From Hymenopellis radicata (Eukaryota; Basidiomycota; Agaricomycetes; Agaricales; Physalacriaceae): a stretch of DNA of 39,334 bases. The notes under the pieces were generated by a model that ran no database searches, was not told where the DNA came from, and saw nothing but the letters and a program-made list of their open reading frames with translations. Position 1 is the stretch's first letter. Every line of letters starts with the position of its first letter. The translations under genes were made by a program, and so were the position numbers. Positions 20,659-32,024 of this stretch are shown piece by piece. The stretch lies in assembly GCA_015501595.1 (NCBI GenBank), contig JADNRX010000480.1, positions 1 through 39,334 of the forward strand, in the 5' to 3' direction.

Positions 20659-22017
20659 CTATTTCTGCTTAAGCTTTTTCGCCGCAGATTCGTCCTCTGC
20701 ACCTTCATGCGCCCGTTTGTCACCCGCACTTTCCTTCGCGCGCAGAAACATCCCACCACCAAAATACTGACACCATGCTTCCTGAGACTCATTACCCGTA
20801 TACTCAATATGCCGGACACTCGAGATGTAGCGCACATCAATGGCATCATACAAATAAAACTCAGCGCCGCTCTTAACCCACGCGTCTTCCTCATCCGACG
20901 GATTGACACATTTATATACCGTGGAAAATGCTTCGTCCGTGCTGTAGCTCCCCGACTCGCAGTCCGCCATCGCATTCAGCAAGATAGGGTACAGAGAGAC
21001 CTCAAAGAGCGGCGACAAGCGGCGGTACATGAGAGCGTCGACGCCTTTCAGGTACTGCGGGAGGATACTCTGTTGGCGGTAGAGATGGCGCAACGGGAAC
21101 CCAACCTCTTGGATCTTCTTCTGCTTCAGCGAGGCCCGGAGAGTCCTGATCAACAGCTCCAGCGCCTCGTCGTTCTCAGTAACGTCAGGAAGCTCGTATC
21201 CTGAGTTGCGCTGTACGGACGCCGTGTTGATAACGTCATAAATGGGCTCGCCTTCGTCATCCTCACGATCAGAACAGTAATCATCCGTCGCCACGTACAC
21301 GTCGTACTGGAGCACCACGCGCACGCCCTCCGTGACGGGATCCACTTTGTGCTCGACGTCGGTATAGAACGCCACGACCTGCATCTCCACCAGCTTTCCT
21401 TTATTCGCCGGCTGCATGTCAAAAGTCGTCTCCACCCCGCGGTGGCGCAGGAGCAGCGCGCCGCCCTTCCAGGCCGTGTTCAGCGAGACAAGAACCGTCC
21501 CATGATGGTCATCGCCGTGCGTCGAGTCCCTGTGCCAATCAAAGTGGCCGCCCTCCTTGTAGACGGCGAGCTTATACAGTTTAAGCTCAGCCTTGCGGTT
21601 CCTCCCCACAAAAAGAGTCTGATTCAGCACGGGCGTGATCTCCTTGTTCAGGCACCACAGGTCGTCAATCGCCAGGTCCTTCGCCTCGATCTCGTACCCG
21701 TCGCGGTAGTCGAGATCCAGCACGGTCTGCTCCCCGCGTCCAAACTTGGACTGGTTCTCTTTCGCGACGTCCATAATCTTATCCACGTTGGGCTTATCGA
21801 TGGACCCAAATGCCTTGTCGTCCTCGGCCGTACCAAAACTGGCGGCGGACGGGCTAGAGAGGATCTTGAACGATGTAAACGGCGCACAGGCCACATCGTT
21901 GAGAGCTTTCGAGATGACATTGTTCTTTGCCACCTCAATCCCTGGATTTCGCTGATACCGGCTCATGGCTTTTTCAACTTCCAAGTAAGTCAGAATAGGG
22001 TGCTCCGTCGTCGACAT
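20659..22017 (-). CDS. 2-oxoglutarate/Fe(II)-dependent oxygenase (prolyl 4-hydroxylase-like fold)
   Basis: A single-exon frame of 452 residues from MSTTEHPILTYLE. This family uses Fe(II), O2 and 2-oxoglutarate to oxidise protein or small-molecule substrates. The facial triad is visible: GGHFDWHRDS gives His162 and Asp164, and FYTDVEHKVDPVTEGVRVV gives His223, with Arg233 as the likely 2OG anchor. KGGALLLRH separates them, as in P4H-type domains. The C-terminal part (about residues 245-440) has no domain I recognise and ends in a lysine-rich tail. The open frame continues upstream to 22053, but MSTTEHP is the better start because a splice-like TTTTCAG precedes it. The substrate is unknown. The gene is divergent from TAH18. 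Confidence 0.85.
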   Translation of the reverse strand: MSTTEHPILTYLEVEKAMSRYQRNPGIEVAKNNVISKALNDVACAPFTSFKILSSPSAASFGTAEDDKAFGSIDKPNVDKIMDVAKENQSKFGRGEQTVLDLDYRDGYEIEAKDLAIDDLWCLNKEITPVLNQTLFVGRNRKAELKLYKLAVYKEGGHFDWHRDSTHGDDHHGTVLVSLNTAWKGGALLLRHRGVETTFDMQPANKGKLVEMQVVAFYTDVEHKVDPVTEGVRVVLQYDVYVATDDYCSDREDDEGEPIYDVINTASVQRNSGYELPDVTENDEALELLIRTLRASLKQKKIQEVGFPLRHLYRQQSILPQYLKGVDALMYRRLSPLFEVSLYPILLNAMADCESGSYSTDEAFSTVYKCVNPSDEEDAWVKSGAEFYLYDAIDVRYISSVRHIEYTGNESQEAWCQYFGGGMFLRAKESAGDKRAHEGAEDESAAKKLKQK

Positions 22018-23015
22018 GGTCACTGAAAAAAAACTCATCAGGCCTAGCAACATAGTATATTAGATGGCAAACCTTTTGGGTCGCCACAATTGGTGGTTTA
22101 GATGAAAGAGTTGCTAGGTGACTCGTTACGTAGTGTGGCGCAATGCGTGTATCCCGTCACAGCCGCCCACGACTCCCGATTTGGTCGAGTGTGGGTCCTC
22201 GGTCCCATGTGTATCCTCGCGTATCAGCAGCTGTCCAAACCCCCCACGCGGCGCCTTGTCCTGGGAACTACATTCGTTTGTTCATTCCATTCTGAGAACA
22301 AGGAATGATTTCTTAGGACCTGAGACTTGTGAGAGATCTGAGATTAGTGCTGATGGGATGTCGAGCCCACTTCCGCCTCGCCATCATTTCGAGTCCTGGT
22401 GCAGAAATGTTGAAGACAAATATCCACGCGTCTTTTCTGGTCGTGCGGCGCGTTTAGCATTTATGGCGCGCTCCCTCGATCAGCTCGGATTCCTGTGGTA
22501 TTGAGGATTCGACTCTCCGCGGTCAGTCCGTCATACCAGGTATTTGGCGTAAAGCAAGTTGAGATTATCACTGTCAGCTACCCGAGCAACGCGGCGCCAA
22601 ACAGCGCCAAACACTTTGTCCTTCTTTCAGCTCGCTGCCAAAAGATAACTGCGCCAATATACCCGTTCAGTCGCCGAACGTTCGTGTCTGACGCGTCGGG
22701 CGTGAAGGTACATCATTATCCGCTGTATATTCACCTTAAAACTCAATTCCAAAGGTGACAGGTGTTGAACTGGCGCAGGAGAGTTGTCCATTATAATACG
22801 CCTTGGTAAGGAGAAGACATCTCGGGAGTGCCTGCGAAAGGACTTGGACCATGCGTGTACGATAGGACTAACAAACCAGTGCCGAATAAGCAAGGAAGGA
22901 GCTTGCTGTTGAATGCGCCACTTGGGTTCATATAAACATATAGTCTAAATAATTATTTTGAAAAATAATCTAGTCACGTCATGCCTTATCTCAGCCTTAT
23001 CTGATAACAACGACC
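22018..23015. other. Divergent intergenic region between the oxygenase and TAH18
   Basis: No supported gene or tRNA. It should hold both promoters. The second copy of the 170 bp repeat (22751-22920) lies within it, ending about 95 bp before the TAH18 start. Confidence 0.4.
22751..22920 (+). repeat. Direct repeat copy 2 (~170 bp)
   Basis: Matches 19895-20069 in direct orientation. Shared landmarks include ACATCTCGGGAGTGCCTGCG, CATGCGTGTACGATAGGACT and AGCAAGGAAGGAGCTTGC. Its position in the TAH18 upstream region suggests this copy may be ancestral and the other derived. Confidence 0.8.
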
Positions 23016-25061
23016 ATGCCGTTGGTCCTCTTTGCGACGGAGACTGGCAATGCTCAGGACGTCGCGGACACAGTGGCGAGGCAATGTCGACGCATTGGTC
23101 TGCGCTGCCGCCTCCAAGACATGGAAACCTACTCTCCCGTAAAACTGCCCATCCGCTGAAAGCACCAATGCTGACTTATGGATAGGCAGAATTAATCTCG
23201 GAAAGCCTCATAATCTTCATAGTCTCCACGACGGGCTCGGGCGTCGAACCGCGCTCCATGACCGCGCTGTGGTCGATGCTCCTCCGGTCTGACCTGCCCC
23301 CAGATCTCTTTGAAGATACCCACTTTGCGGTGTTTGGCCTCGGCGACTCGGCGTATGAGCGCTTCTGCTGGCCGGCAAAGAAGCTGTCGCGGCGCCTGGT
23401 GAGCCTCGGTGCGACTGAGATATGCGCGCGGGGCGAGGGCGACGATCAGCATATGCTCGGTACGGAAGGCGCGCTGGATCCGTGGATCGAGACGCTTTTG
23501 GGTGTACTGCAACGGCTCTTGGAGCTGCCTGGTCCTGCTGCTCCGATGGAAAATGTCCCTCCTGCGCGGGCGGCGATGACGCCTACGGATGCAAAAACGT
23601 CTGAGGATCCGCTGGGGGACGATCCGGTGTACCATCGAGCGACGCTCAAGACGAATTCACGCGTCACGGCGAGCGATTGGTTCCAGGACGTGCGCCATTT
23701 CGAGTTTACATTCGACGAGGACGTACAGTGCGTGAGTATTCGGTGGGCGCGTTCGAGGTCGTGTTAACCACGGACGGTCAGATATAATCCCGGGGACGTC
23801 GCTGTGATCCACCCGCAGCAATCTGAAGAAAACGTCGAAGGCTTTCTCACCTCTATGGGATGGGGAAATATTGCTGACGACGTATACACGATATCCCACG
23901 TCGAGAAAGGTATAATGATCTCTGTATTCTATGTATGCATTCGTACTGAGAAGGGACCTCAGACCAGTCCATGCCGGATCACATCCCCGAGAGAACCACT
24001 CTCCGAACGCTCTTTACACGTTATCTAGACTTTAACGCCGTCCCGCGGCGTACTTTCTTCCAATACCTCCGCTACTTCAACACAGACGAGCAAGAATCCG
24101 AAAAGCTGAACGAGTTCCTCTCCGCCGAGGGCGCCGACGAGCTTTACGATTACTGCCACAAAGTCCGGCGCACCATCGTCGAGGTGCTGGCCGAGTTTCA
24201 CAGCTCGCGCATGCAGCTGCCGAAAGAATATATATTCGACGTGTTTCCTCCACTCCGACCTAGAGAGTTTTCCATAGCAAGTGATCTGAGGAAGGAGGTG
24301 CAGTTGTGTGTTGCGATTGTCAAGTACAGGACGCGTCTAAAGGTGCCGAGGAAGGGCGTTTGTACCGCGTATCTTTCTGAGATGCGGCCAGGTAAGGACA
24401 TCTAACTGTATCGATACATTTCCTAAACCATCGACAGGTGACAAGGTGACGATTGGGCTACGAAGAGGGTATATTACGCTCCCAAACGATGGAAATACAC
24501 CCATCATATGTATCGGTCCTGGGACAGGTGTCGCGCCTATGCGGGCTCTGATTCAAAGACGGATATCAGAAGGAATACACTGTAAGATGTTATTTATCAT
24601 CAGTACAGGTGTACGCTCATGTCATGACGGTAGGCAACACGCTGTACTTTGGATGTCGATCAGCCACCAAAGATCAGCATTATCGCTCGGAATGGGAGGA
24701 GCTCGCCAAGCAAGGCAAGCTCACGTACCGCGTCGCCTGCTCTCGTGATGGTCCTGAGGGTGTTAAGCGCACGTATGTCCAGGATCTCATCGAACACGAT
24801 GCCGAGCGCATGTGGAAGCTCATCGGAGAGCAGAACGCTTGGGTGTACATATCGGGGTGTGTTTTGAATTTTCATCTAGGTTATGTGATTGGCACTGCTG
24901 AGATTGTGTTTGGTAGATCATCCAACAAGATGCCGACTGCGGTGAAGGCTGCCCTCGCGCTGTGCGTTGCACGATTTGGTGGACGTGATGATGCTGCTGC
25001 GAAGGAGTACATTCAAGCCATGGAAAGGGAAGGGAGATTGACGGAGGAGTGTTGGAGTTGA
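23016..25061 (+). CDS. TAH18: NADPH-dependent diflavin oxidoreductase TAH18/NDOR1
   Basis: Exons are 23016-23138, 23186-23727, 23782-23909, 23963-24391, 24438-24581, 24634-24856 and 24917-25061, giving 577 residues. TAH18 passes electrons from NADPH through FAD and FMN to DRE2 at the start of cytosolic Fe-S protein assembly. The N-terminal flavodoxin part shows LFATETGNAQDVAD, IVSTTGSG and FAVFGLGDSAYERFCWPAKK. The FAD part shows YNPGDVAVIHP, PPLRPREFSIAS and KGVCTAYLSEM. The NADPH part shows ICIGPGTGVAPMRALIQ, TLYFGCRSATKDQHY, VYISGSSNKMPTAV and the C-terminal ECWS. Length and domain order match the family. All introns are 42-60 bp. Confidence 0.96.
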
Positions 25062-25206
25062 TTTTGATACACTCGGGAAGCGCCGTCTCACGGTCTCCGC
25101 CGGCTTGTGTGCTTAAACGCTGTAAATTAATCAGGTCAGCATGAGGCACGACAAGTCAGAATAAAGTCTGAAAAGCCAGCGTTGGCAAAATTAGGGGGAA
25201 TGGGCG

Positions 25207-25246
25207 ACCCATTGCACGTGATGGCGCTGGCCACCGGGCCGGAATC
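25207..25246 (+). promoter_or_regulatory. Shared upstream block with CACGTG and CCGGGCCGG, copy A
   Basis: Starts about 100 bp before the transcription factor start codon. ACCCATTGCACGTGA is identical to the start of copy B at 32477, and ACCGGGCCGGAATC is shared further on. CACGTG is a bHLH-type E-box, and CGGGCCG is an inverted CGG pair of the kind Zn2Cys6 proteins bind. The regulatory role is inferred. Confidence 0.45.
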
Positions 25247-25306
25247 AGACGCTGGCCCAACCCTGGTTATCACCGGTACCTTTGACTGCCTCCACCATCT
25301 TAAACC

Positions 25307-28300
25307 ATGCCTGCAGATCCATCAAGCAACCGAAGAACGTCTCGCAAGCATTCTACAGACGACGACATCGACGTCCGACGAGCCCGCGGCGAGGTAAACA
25401 TCACTAATTACGGTAAGCCGGAGGGCCAAGGATGACTTTTGAAAAAAAAAATCCGTCACCGGCTGCGATCGGGTAGGTCGGCGGTTCGAATACCGTTCGA
25501 TGATATATAAAGTATTTTATATGTATTGTACACCTACTGTGGCGTAGTTACGCCACAGGGATATATAGTGTTAATTCATACTTTTCTGGCTCGCTATCCG
25601 TGAGCCTGGGCCTGGGGGCCATTACCGCTAGGACAAGCTACGGATTAGTGAAATAATCAGTAATACACCCTTTTGGGTAATCAAACCCCTAACACCTTCT
25701 TCATCCCTACCAACACATCAGCGAACGCGTCTGTACCTCTCGCGCGCCGGCTACTCGTGCGCGAGTGATTGCGGGCGCAATTCAACACTACTCATTAATT
25801 TTGTTGATCAATTATACCTGTTTTTACCCCATGCTGTCTGCTACTGCCCAAGGCAGTCACCACTTTACTTTTAAGAACCACCAACCTTCAGACCTCGCTG
25901 CGACTGGCAAACACGGTCACGAGCATACTTATGCCGAGGAAATTCAGCCCGCTTGTTGCGGCCGCCCACAGGGCTCAAAGAATCGTTGGGTTGAGGTTGA
26001 AGTCGCTCAAGCGCCACGCCGCCTTGGACGTCCTCCGGGAACGGGACACCGGCAGATTGCGCTGAGAGAAGCACAAGCAGGGCTCGGGGCTCGGGGGCCC
26101 ATCTTTTCTAGTCTGGTAAGCGTGAATCTTGTGATTTTAGAGTTGTTTAGCATGTGCTCGGTATAGGCCAAGGTATAGGCTCAGCAAGTGCAACTTGGAC
26201 CCAACAACAGTCTGCACGGTGCAGGAGCAATCCTCCTCTCCACGTCATCCACTCCGATTACCGGAACCGTCGCGTCTCCAACGAGCTGTCCTGGCTTCTC
26301 CGCGTCCTCCCCCTCAATGGCTACTCCTCCGTGGTCGCTAGACCTGGGGCACGGCTCCTCTTTTCACCTAGAACTGCCATCACTTTGGAGCCGCTCGACT
26401 CGAAGGCACACGACGATCTCTTCGCGTCCAGTCCTCTCTCAGAGTCTCTCCTTTGAAGTTATCGGTCAGACGTCCTCGTGCCGAGGAGTCTCCTCTTGCT
26501 AAACAAAAGTTCGTCACCTTTCCTCATATTTATGCCTCTTCTTACTGCCTTTTTGATAGAACAAGCCCAAGCGCCTCAAGAAAGACACGAAGACGCGTTC
26601 GCGTTTGCGGTCTCGATCATGTTTCCACTCACGCTCACCCACCCCTGCTGCTGTCAAACGTGTGCGCGGACGTCCAAAAAGAGACGACTCGGACCTCCAT
26701 CTATCGAGCCTATATCTCCCAACGTTATCACTGGATCCTACTGGGTCGAAGTTACGCGGCCGGATACAATTGTGAAAACTGTGCGGACGACGAAGGCTGT
26801 TAAGATGCACCCATGAAGCTTGGCCCCGGTACCTTGACTGTTGATATGTCATGGAGCGAGATGGTGGATTCGACATGGCAGATGTCTACTAACAGGTGGA
26901 TGGCCGCTCGGCCGCTCGATTGAGGTGTAGATTGTGTCGCACTGTTCCGAGTGCAATGAGTTGTTGTACTACAGATGCCGCGGGGAAATCTAGAGACAGT
27001 ATATCCTCGCCCATTGGTTATGGAGGTGGTTAGGCAAGGTTTAGATGTGTGAGTTTTTCTTTTCGCTTCCCTACCATCAACGGCATTCAAGTTCACATTT
27101 GCTACTTGTAGATGTCGATATTGCAGCACTCTGAACATAGTCTTCGTCAAGGCTTCGGCCTTATCCAAAGCGATGATCACATACGAAAAGGCGCTTGAGT
27201 GGCAACAACTGTTTGATCTGCACAAATATATCAGTAACTATATACTGTGGGTATTTTCATCGGGATGATTTCTTATGGGCTGACGGCGTTGATTATAGAG
27301 GACATGATAGTGAAGAAGCCGTACTTGGAAGCGGGGTGTGTTCTATTGGATTATGCTTATACAATGCGCTCACGGCCTATGAGCCCAGATTTTATAACAC
27401 CGCTACCCTCAAGAGACGGGCGCTCGCTACTACAGTGTGCACCATGACGGTCTGTGGTTTGAACGATCTAGTCTACTGTGACTGCTGTCTGCTGTTGGAG
27501 GAAACAATTCACTTGGCTTCGAGCCGGTGAATGACGTGACGGTTTGGCTACGCGCGAACTGTACACTCGTATATTCTCAAGTTGCATATCGGACCGTTTC
27601 CCTTCAAAATTAGGCAGACGTCTCCTGAAACGATGCTCAGCAGTCATTTTTACTCCTTGCACAGTTGCGTCTATGACTCTATGGTGACTATCGTCTACTT
27701 CTCCACGGGTGAGGAGTCTTGTTTCCCCCCAACTCTGATAATTAATGGATTCTCTTCTTGTAGACTGTCTTCACAAACATCTCGAGGACTGACTCGAAGC
27801 TGTTAGGTATGTTCTGTTATTTATAATGATCCGCTCTTGATCCTGTTTCAATCCTGACTCGAGCATCAAAAACTCAATGTTCTTCATGCAGGTCAAAACC
27901 GCTGACTTGCAGTATCAACTGTGAGTAAGTTTGCCTTGTATTTGATTCACAGCAGTAGACTCTGGTTACATGAGCGAGGTACCTATTCCATAGCTTAGCT
28001 ATGCACCCCCTGGGCTGAAGAGCACCTCCAGTTCATGCCCTCCCTAAGTAGGTTTCTACTTTTATCCTCACGTGCGCTCCAGCTGACTATGTCTCCTCAG
28101 GGACACAACTTCCGCACACCGCCCACCACGAAGAAGAGGGAAGACAACACGGGAGGGCATGTCCCTCACCCGGCTCCCAGAATCGACGAAGAGAGGAGGG
28201 TCGCTTTGGAAAGTGACATCCTCTAGGGCGCGTCTTCCCCAGAGCATGTCTTCCTGGGAGTGTCGCCCTCGAGGACACATCTCTGAGGCTCTGCCTGAGG

Positions 28301-31300
28301 GAGGAGTGTATCTGAAGAGGTGTTGCCGTCCCAGGACCCATATCGTGGACAAGGAGATGCGCGCGCTTGAGGGAGACTCGAGAGACGGTTGGTGGGCACA
28401 TCTGAGGGGATTGATGATGGTCAGAGTGTTATCACGACTGATGGTCCTCCGTAGGAATGGACCCATTCGCAGCAAAGTCAGTAGACCGACTTTGTGTAAG
28501 ACTGGGGATATGTAGTGTACTCGCCGCTGATTCATTTATTGAGGGCCCGTACTAATAGTACTACACCACAAACCCAACCAGGCGTTATGCCGATGCGATA
28601 GTTATGTATTGCCGCGCTACGCCATAAAACATTTGTTCGTCGGCTGGTATTCGAACCGCCGACCTACCCGATCACAGCCGGCGACGGATAATTTTTTTCA
28701 AAAGTCATCCTTGGCCCTCCGGCTTACCGTACACTAATTTGTGGTCTGCTCTGCTAACGTGACACTCACCGTCCTCCAGATATCGTGCGCAGAATGTAAA
28801 CGGTGAGCTGCAAGACATCGCTTTTTGTTTTGTCTTTATTCATGGATATGACAGTCTCAAGGTGAAGTGCGATAAAAAGCTTCCATGTGGCTCGTGCAGT
28901 ATGTTTTCCTATTTTAACATACTTGCGGTACTGAACGGCAGGTCAGTTCGCCGAGGCTGTCCCTCAATATGTCCCAATGGCAGTCTTGCAACGGGACAAG
29001 GGACGAGGTTTACTTCACTCCCACCCTGCTCATCTTAAAGCTAAAGTCTTTGCTAGGTTTGTATTAGCCGACACATCCCAGTTGCACAATAAAATATCGG
29101 AAATGGGCCAGCGTATTCGGCAACTCGAAGACGCCTTGGCTATCTTTCAGGCCGGTGTCTCAACTGAGGTCCATCCCCTCCTCCGCGAGGATCTCTTAGC
29201 CATAAAGTTCGGCCCGGATGCTACCCAAACTACAGAAACAGAGAAGAGGACTAAAGATATCTCCATCGACTCCATTGACGCTCTCGGAACACTCACCATT
29301 GGCGATCGGGGGGAAGGAAGGTACTTTGGTCGTTCTGCTGGTTCTGAGGTTAGTTATCCCGACTTCATTTGTCCATAATTGAACTTTTGTCAGACACTGC
29401 TTGTGGTATACATAACCACAAACGAACTCTTCGAGGTGCTGATTCTCTTCCCAAGGCTGGCGCTGAATTGGAGATGGATATGACACGTGCAGATAACGAC
29501 CCATTCCCCCCAGTCGCACTAGAGATCGCTCGGCTTTCGAACACATTTCCTTTCACCGCCGATGGTGAGGTGAACCGGGAAAGCGCCCTGGATCTCTTGT
29601 TTGACTACTTACCGGAACGTCCTCGTGCTTGGGCACTGTGTGAAACTTACATGGAGCATGCTTCTTGGACTTTCCGACCTATCCGTCGTGACGAAATCGT
29701 GGAAGACATCCTTACACCAATATACAAACATGTCAAAGACAGGGGCAATGGCGTCTCTAATGCTGCACAGACGATATCCGCTCATAAACTCGCTGTCTTA
29801 TTTATGCTGTTTTCTCTTGGATCCCTTGTAGATCTTACACTAGACCCTGGTACGCCTCCAACTCGTGTCAGCTAATTCTCTCGCTCAGGCCACGTAGATA
29901 ATTTCGAATCCGACAACTACTATCACCTCGGCCGTGCTGCTCTATCGTTAAGATCGATATTCGACTCTCCTGAGATTTCTACCGTACAAGCTGTGGTGCT
30001 CCTTGCAACTTACCATGGAATGGGAGGCAAAAGATACACGATGGACAGTGCAGTAAGTCCCAACTTTCTTCAGGAGAACACTTTAAACGTCTGAGTAGTG
30101 GTCAATTCTGTCTCTTGGAGCGAAACTTGCTCAAAGTGTAAGCACGATCATCCAAATTCAGTACCTTGATTGACGCAGTATGTAGCTTGGACTACGTAGG
30201 TCTTCAGCCTGTCTTCAACGGGGAGTTTACGTTACAACTGTTTCACCTAGATCGCGATAGTGCTCGATGGAAGATGGACCCCAAGACCGTGCAAAGACGA
30301 AGAGCACTATTTTATGAGATCTTCTGTGCCGACTTACACTGTGTAAGTCGGGTTTCTGGCCACCTTGCATGTCCACCAACTCTGTGTCTTAGAGCATGTC
30401 ACTGGGAAGGCCTCCGTCAATTCGCTTGTCATATATTGATTGCGAGTATCCTCGAGACGAGGAGGCTACCTTGGATGACGATGGCCATATCAAAATGGGA
30501 TGTATGTAACTTTCGTTCCACTATTGTCCTTGGACTCAACCTCGAATTCCAGACTATCAATGGAAATACGAGTTCTGCCGGGAAATCTTCTCGCAGATCT
30601 TGGAACTAACCTTAACAGCCGAGGCTCCCAGCTATCAACTGGTTCTCGACTTGGATCGAAAAGTGCGCCAGAAAACGTTACCGCCCCATCTCAACGTCTT
30701 TTTGAACCCCGACGATGACCAATGCACGCCTTCCGCATACATGCAGGGATGCATATTAGAACAGTTTCGAACGATAGGTGAGTTTCGACGTCTGGTTAAG
30801 GAAACACGTCTGATAGTCTCTTAGCATTGCTCTATATACATCGCAGCTTTTTCGCTCAAGCTATGCTTGATCATCCCATAAATCCGCTACGTAGCCCCTA
30901 CGCGCCGTCATTTTTAGCTGCGTATCGATGCGCTTCGGGAGTCATCAAGTGGAGTCTCAACTACTACGAAAGATTTCCTCAACTGTGTGGCAGAATATGG
31001 AGTATTTGGACGCATTGTAAGCTAATTCATGGAACTTCTGCACACGTACTGAGATCATACCAGTGTTTTCCGCTGCTGTGAGGTCTTCAGATAGTGTCTG
31101 ACGTCCCGAACCGATCTTAGTTTTCAGATTATTGTAGGCTCGATAGTCACGCGTTCACCGTCGTCGAGTATGGCGGCAAACGCATTTATCGAGCTTAGTC
31201 TTGCTTGTGACCTCTTCGAGAAGGGTGCCCTCAGTTCACGGCGCGCAAGAAGCGGTTTTGTACGTCGCACATTGTTACCGCGACCGACATGCCTAACCGT

Positions 31301-32007
31301 CACTTCAGGGTATTTTGACGTCGCTCAAGAACAGGGCGTTCCAAGTTTATTCTCAGTTCCGGTCTGGCAATCAGCCTATTGGGCTTCCATCGTCTGTTGG
31401 AGCGGATTACGGCGAAGATGAACTCGCACTTTTCGGTGGACAGACTCGAGTGCTGTTTAGCAAACTCATGTGTCAACGTGATATCAACCGGAAACCTACT
31501 GCTACTACAACGCCAAGCTTGCCTCTACCAGATTATAACAACCCCAAATCTGACACGTTGGATGTTCATCCTTCGCTAGTTCAATATTTATCCATGCTGC
31601 CCCCGACACAGCATCCCCACTACACCCCTCCTCATGAACATACAAATCCCAATTTTGCCCCATCTACAGAGATGTATGGGCATTTGAATGGGAACGAATA
31701 TCATCACATTCTGGGTCAGGCCACTCATGTGTACGGTGATCCCTTCCCGTCAACTAGTAATTCTGGCCTCGAAAACGGATCGTCTTCGTTCTTCGGCGGT
31801 ATGGAGGAACCATTGGCCTTCAGCTCGAACGCGTACCAATCACAAGGTCCTTCAACCAGTATTACTGGTGTGTTGGACTTTGGAATGATGATGACAGGTG
31901 ATTCAGGCATGGACGAGCAACGGTGGAAGTCCTTCATGCGGGACTCTGGTTTGATCTTGGATAACCCCTCTCTGGGTTCTTTGTACACTACGAACGGAAC
32001 CTCGTAA
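25307..32007 (+). CDS. Zn2Cys6 fungal-type transcription factor with transposon-swollen first intron
   Basis: Seventeen exons: 25307-25393, 28780-28802, 28855-28898, 28947-29007, 29057-29348, 29394-29405, 29456-29849, 29889-30052, 30099-30137, 30186-30195, 30251-30342, 30393-30501, 30553-30777, 30825-31016, 31064-31077, 31128-31259 and 31309-32007 (862 residues). The basic N-terminus RRARGE joins a zinc cluster with Cys at about 32, 35, 42, 48, 51 and 56 (CAECKRLKVKC). A short coiled coil (QLHNKISEMGQRIRQLEDAL) follows. The fungal-specific middle region shows YHLGRAALSLRSIF, AVVLLATYHGMGGKRYTMD, KLAQSLGLHRDSARWKMD, LLYIHRSFFAQAMLDHP and FQVYSQFRSGN. The C-terminus is Ser/Asn/Pro-rich and probably activating. 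Targets are unknown. Intron 1 carries the 3.3 kb insertion; without it the intron would be 56 bp. Three exons have only 10-14 bases. Confidence 0.9.
25409..25494 (+). repeat. Left terminal inverted repeat of the intron insertion
   Basis: Pairs with 28646-28731. Its inner end contains GGTCGGCGGTTCGAATACC, including a GGTTCGAAT B-box-like motif. Confidence 0.85.
25831..26812 (+). other. AT-hook-rich coding remnant inside the insertion
   Basis: Open but broken frames contain AT-hook-like cores CCGRPQGSKNR, RLGRPPGTGHRQ and RVRGRPKRD, separated by proline/serine-rich sequence. A GT-AG intron appears to fall near 26116-26166. AT-hooks bind the minor groove of AT-rich DNA. The remnant may be the DNA-binding part of the element's own protein or a captured host gene fragment; I cannot tell which. 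No catalytic domain is visible. Confidence 0.35.
28646..28731 (-). repeat. Right terminal inverted repeat of the intron insertion
   Basis: Reverse complement of the left repeat with few differences. Here the B-box-like core is enclosed by a GTCGGC/GCCGAC stem. Confidence 0.85.
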
Positions 32008-32024
32008 ACGTCGTATTGCTTTGT

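Larger units (their letters stand above)
25409..28731. mobile_element. DNA-transposon-like insertion (3.3 kb) with 86 bp terminal inverted repeats
   Basis: Inverted repeats at 25409-25494 and 28646-28731 start TACGGTAAGCCGGAGGGCC and share about 80 of 86 positions. CACTAAT flanks both sides (25402-25408 and 28732-28738); it can also be read as an 8 bp CACTAATT. The site lies inside intron 1 of the Zn2Cys6 gene. The duplication length suggests hAT or a related class, but no transposase domain is recognisable. The interior has broken open frames, several AT-hook-like coding stretches (25830-26780) and other low-complexity sequence. An inactive or non-autonomous copy is the simplest reading. Confidence 0.8.

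Noticed and set aside
21349..22026. 225-codon open frame on the + strand opposite the oxygenase gene
   Set aside because: It is antisense to a well-supported catalytic domain, shares its GC-rich codon pattern as a shadow, and shows no family features.
22333..22405. tRNA-like TTTCGAGTCC sequence
   Set aside because: No acceptor, D or anticodon stem can be drawn around it.
25409..25494. A functional tRNA gene in the terminal repeat
   Set aside because: The B-box-like core is present, but no cloverleaf forms and an A-rich run breaks the expected anticodon region.
28035..28535. 118-155 codon frames on both strands near 28.1-28.5 kb
   Set aside because: They arise from imperfect GAGG/CTCC repeats within the insertion and have no recognisable domain.
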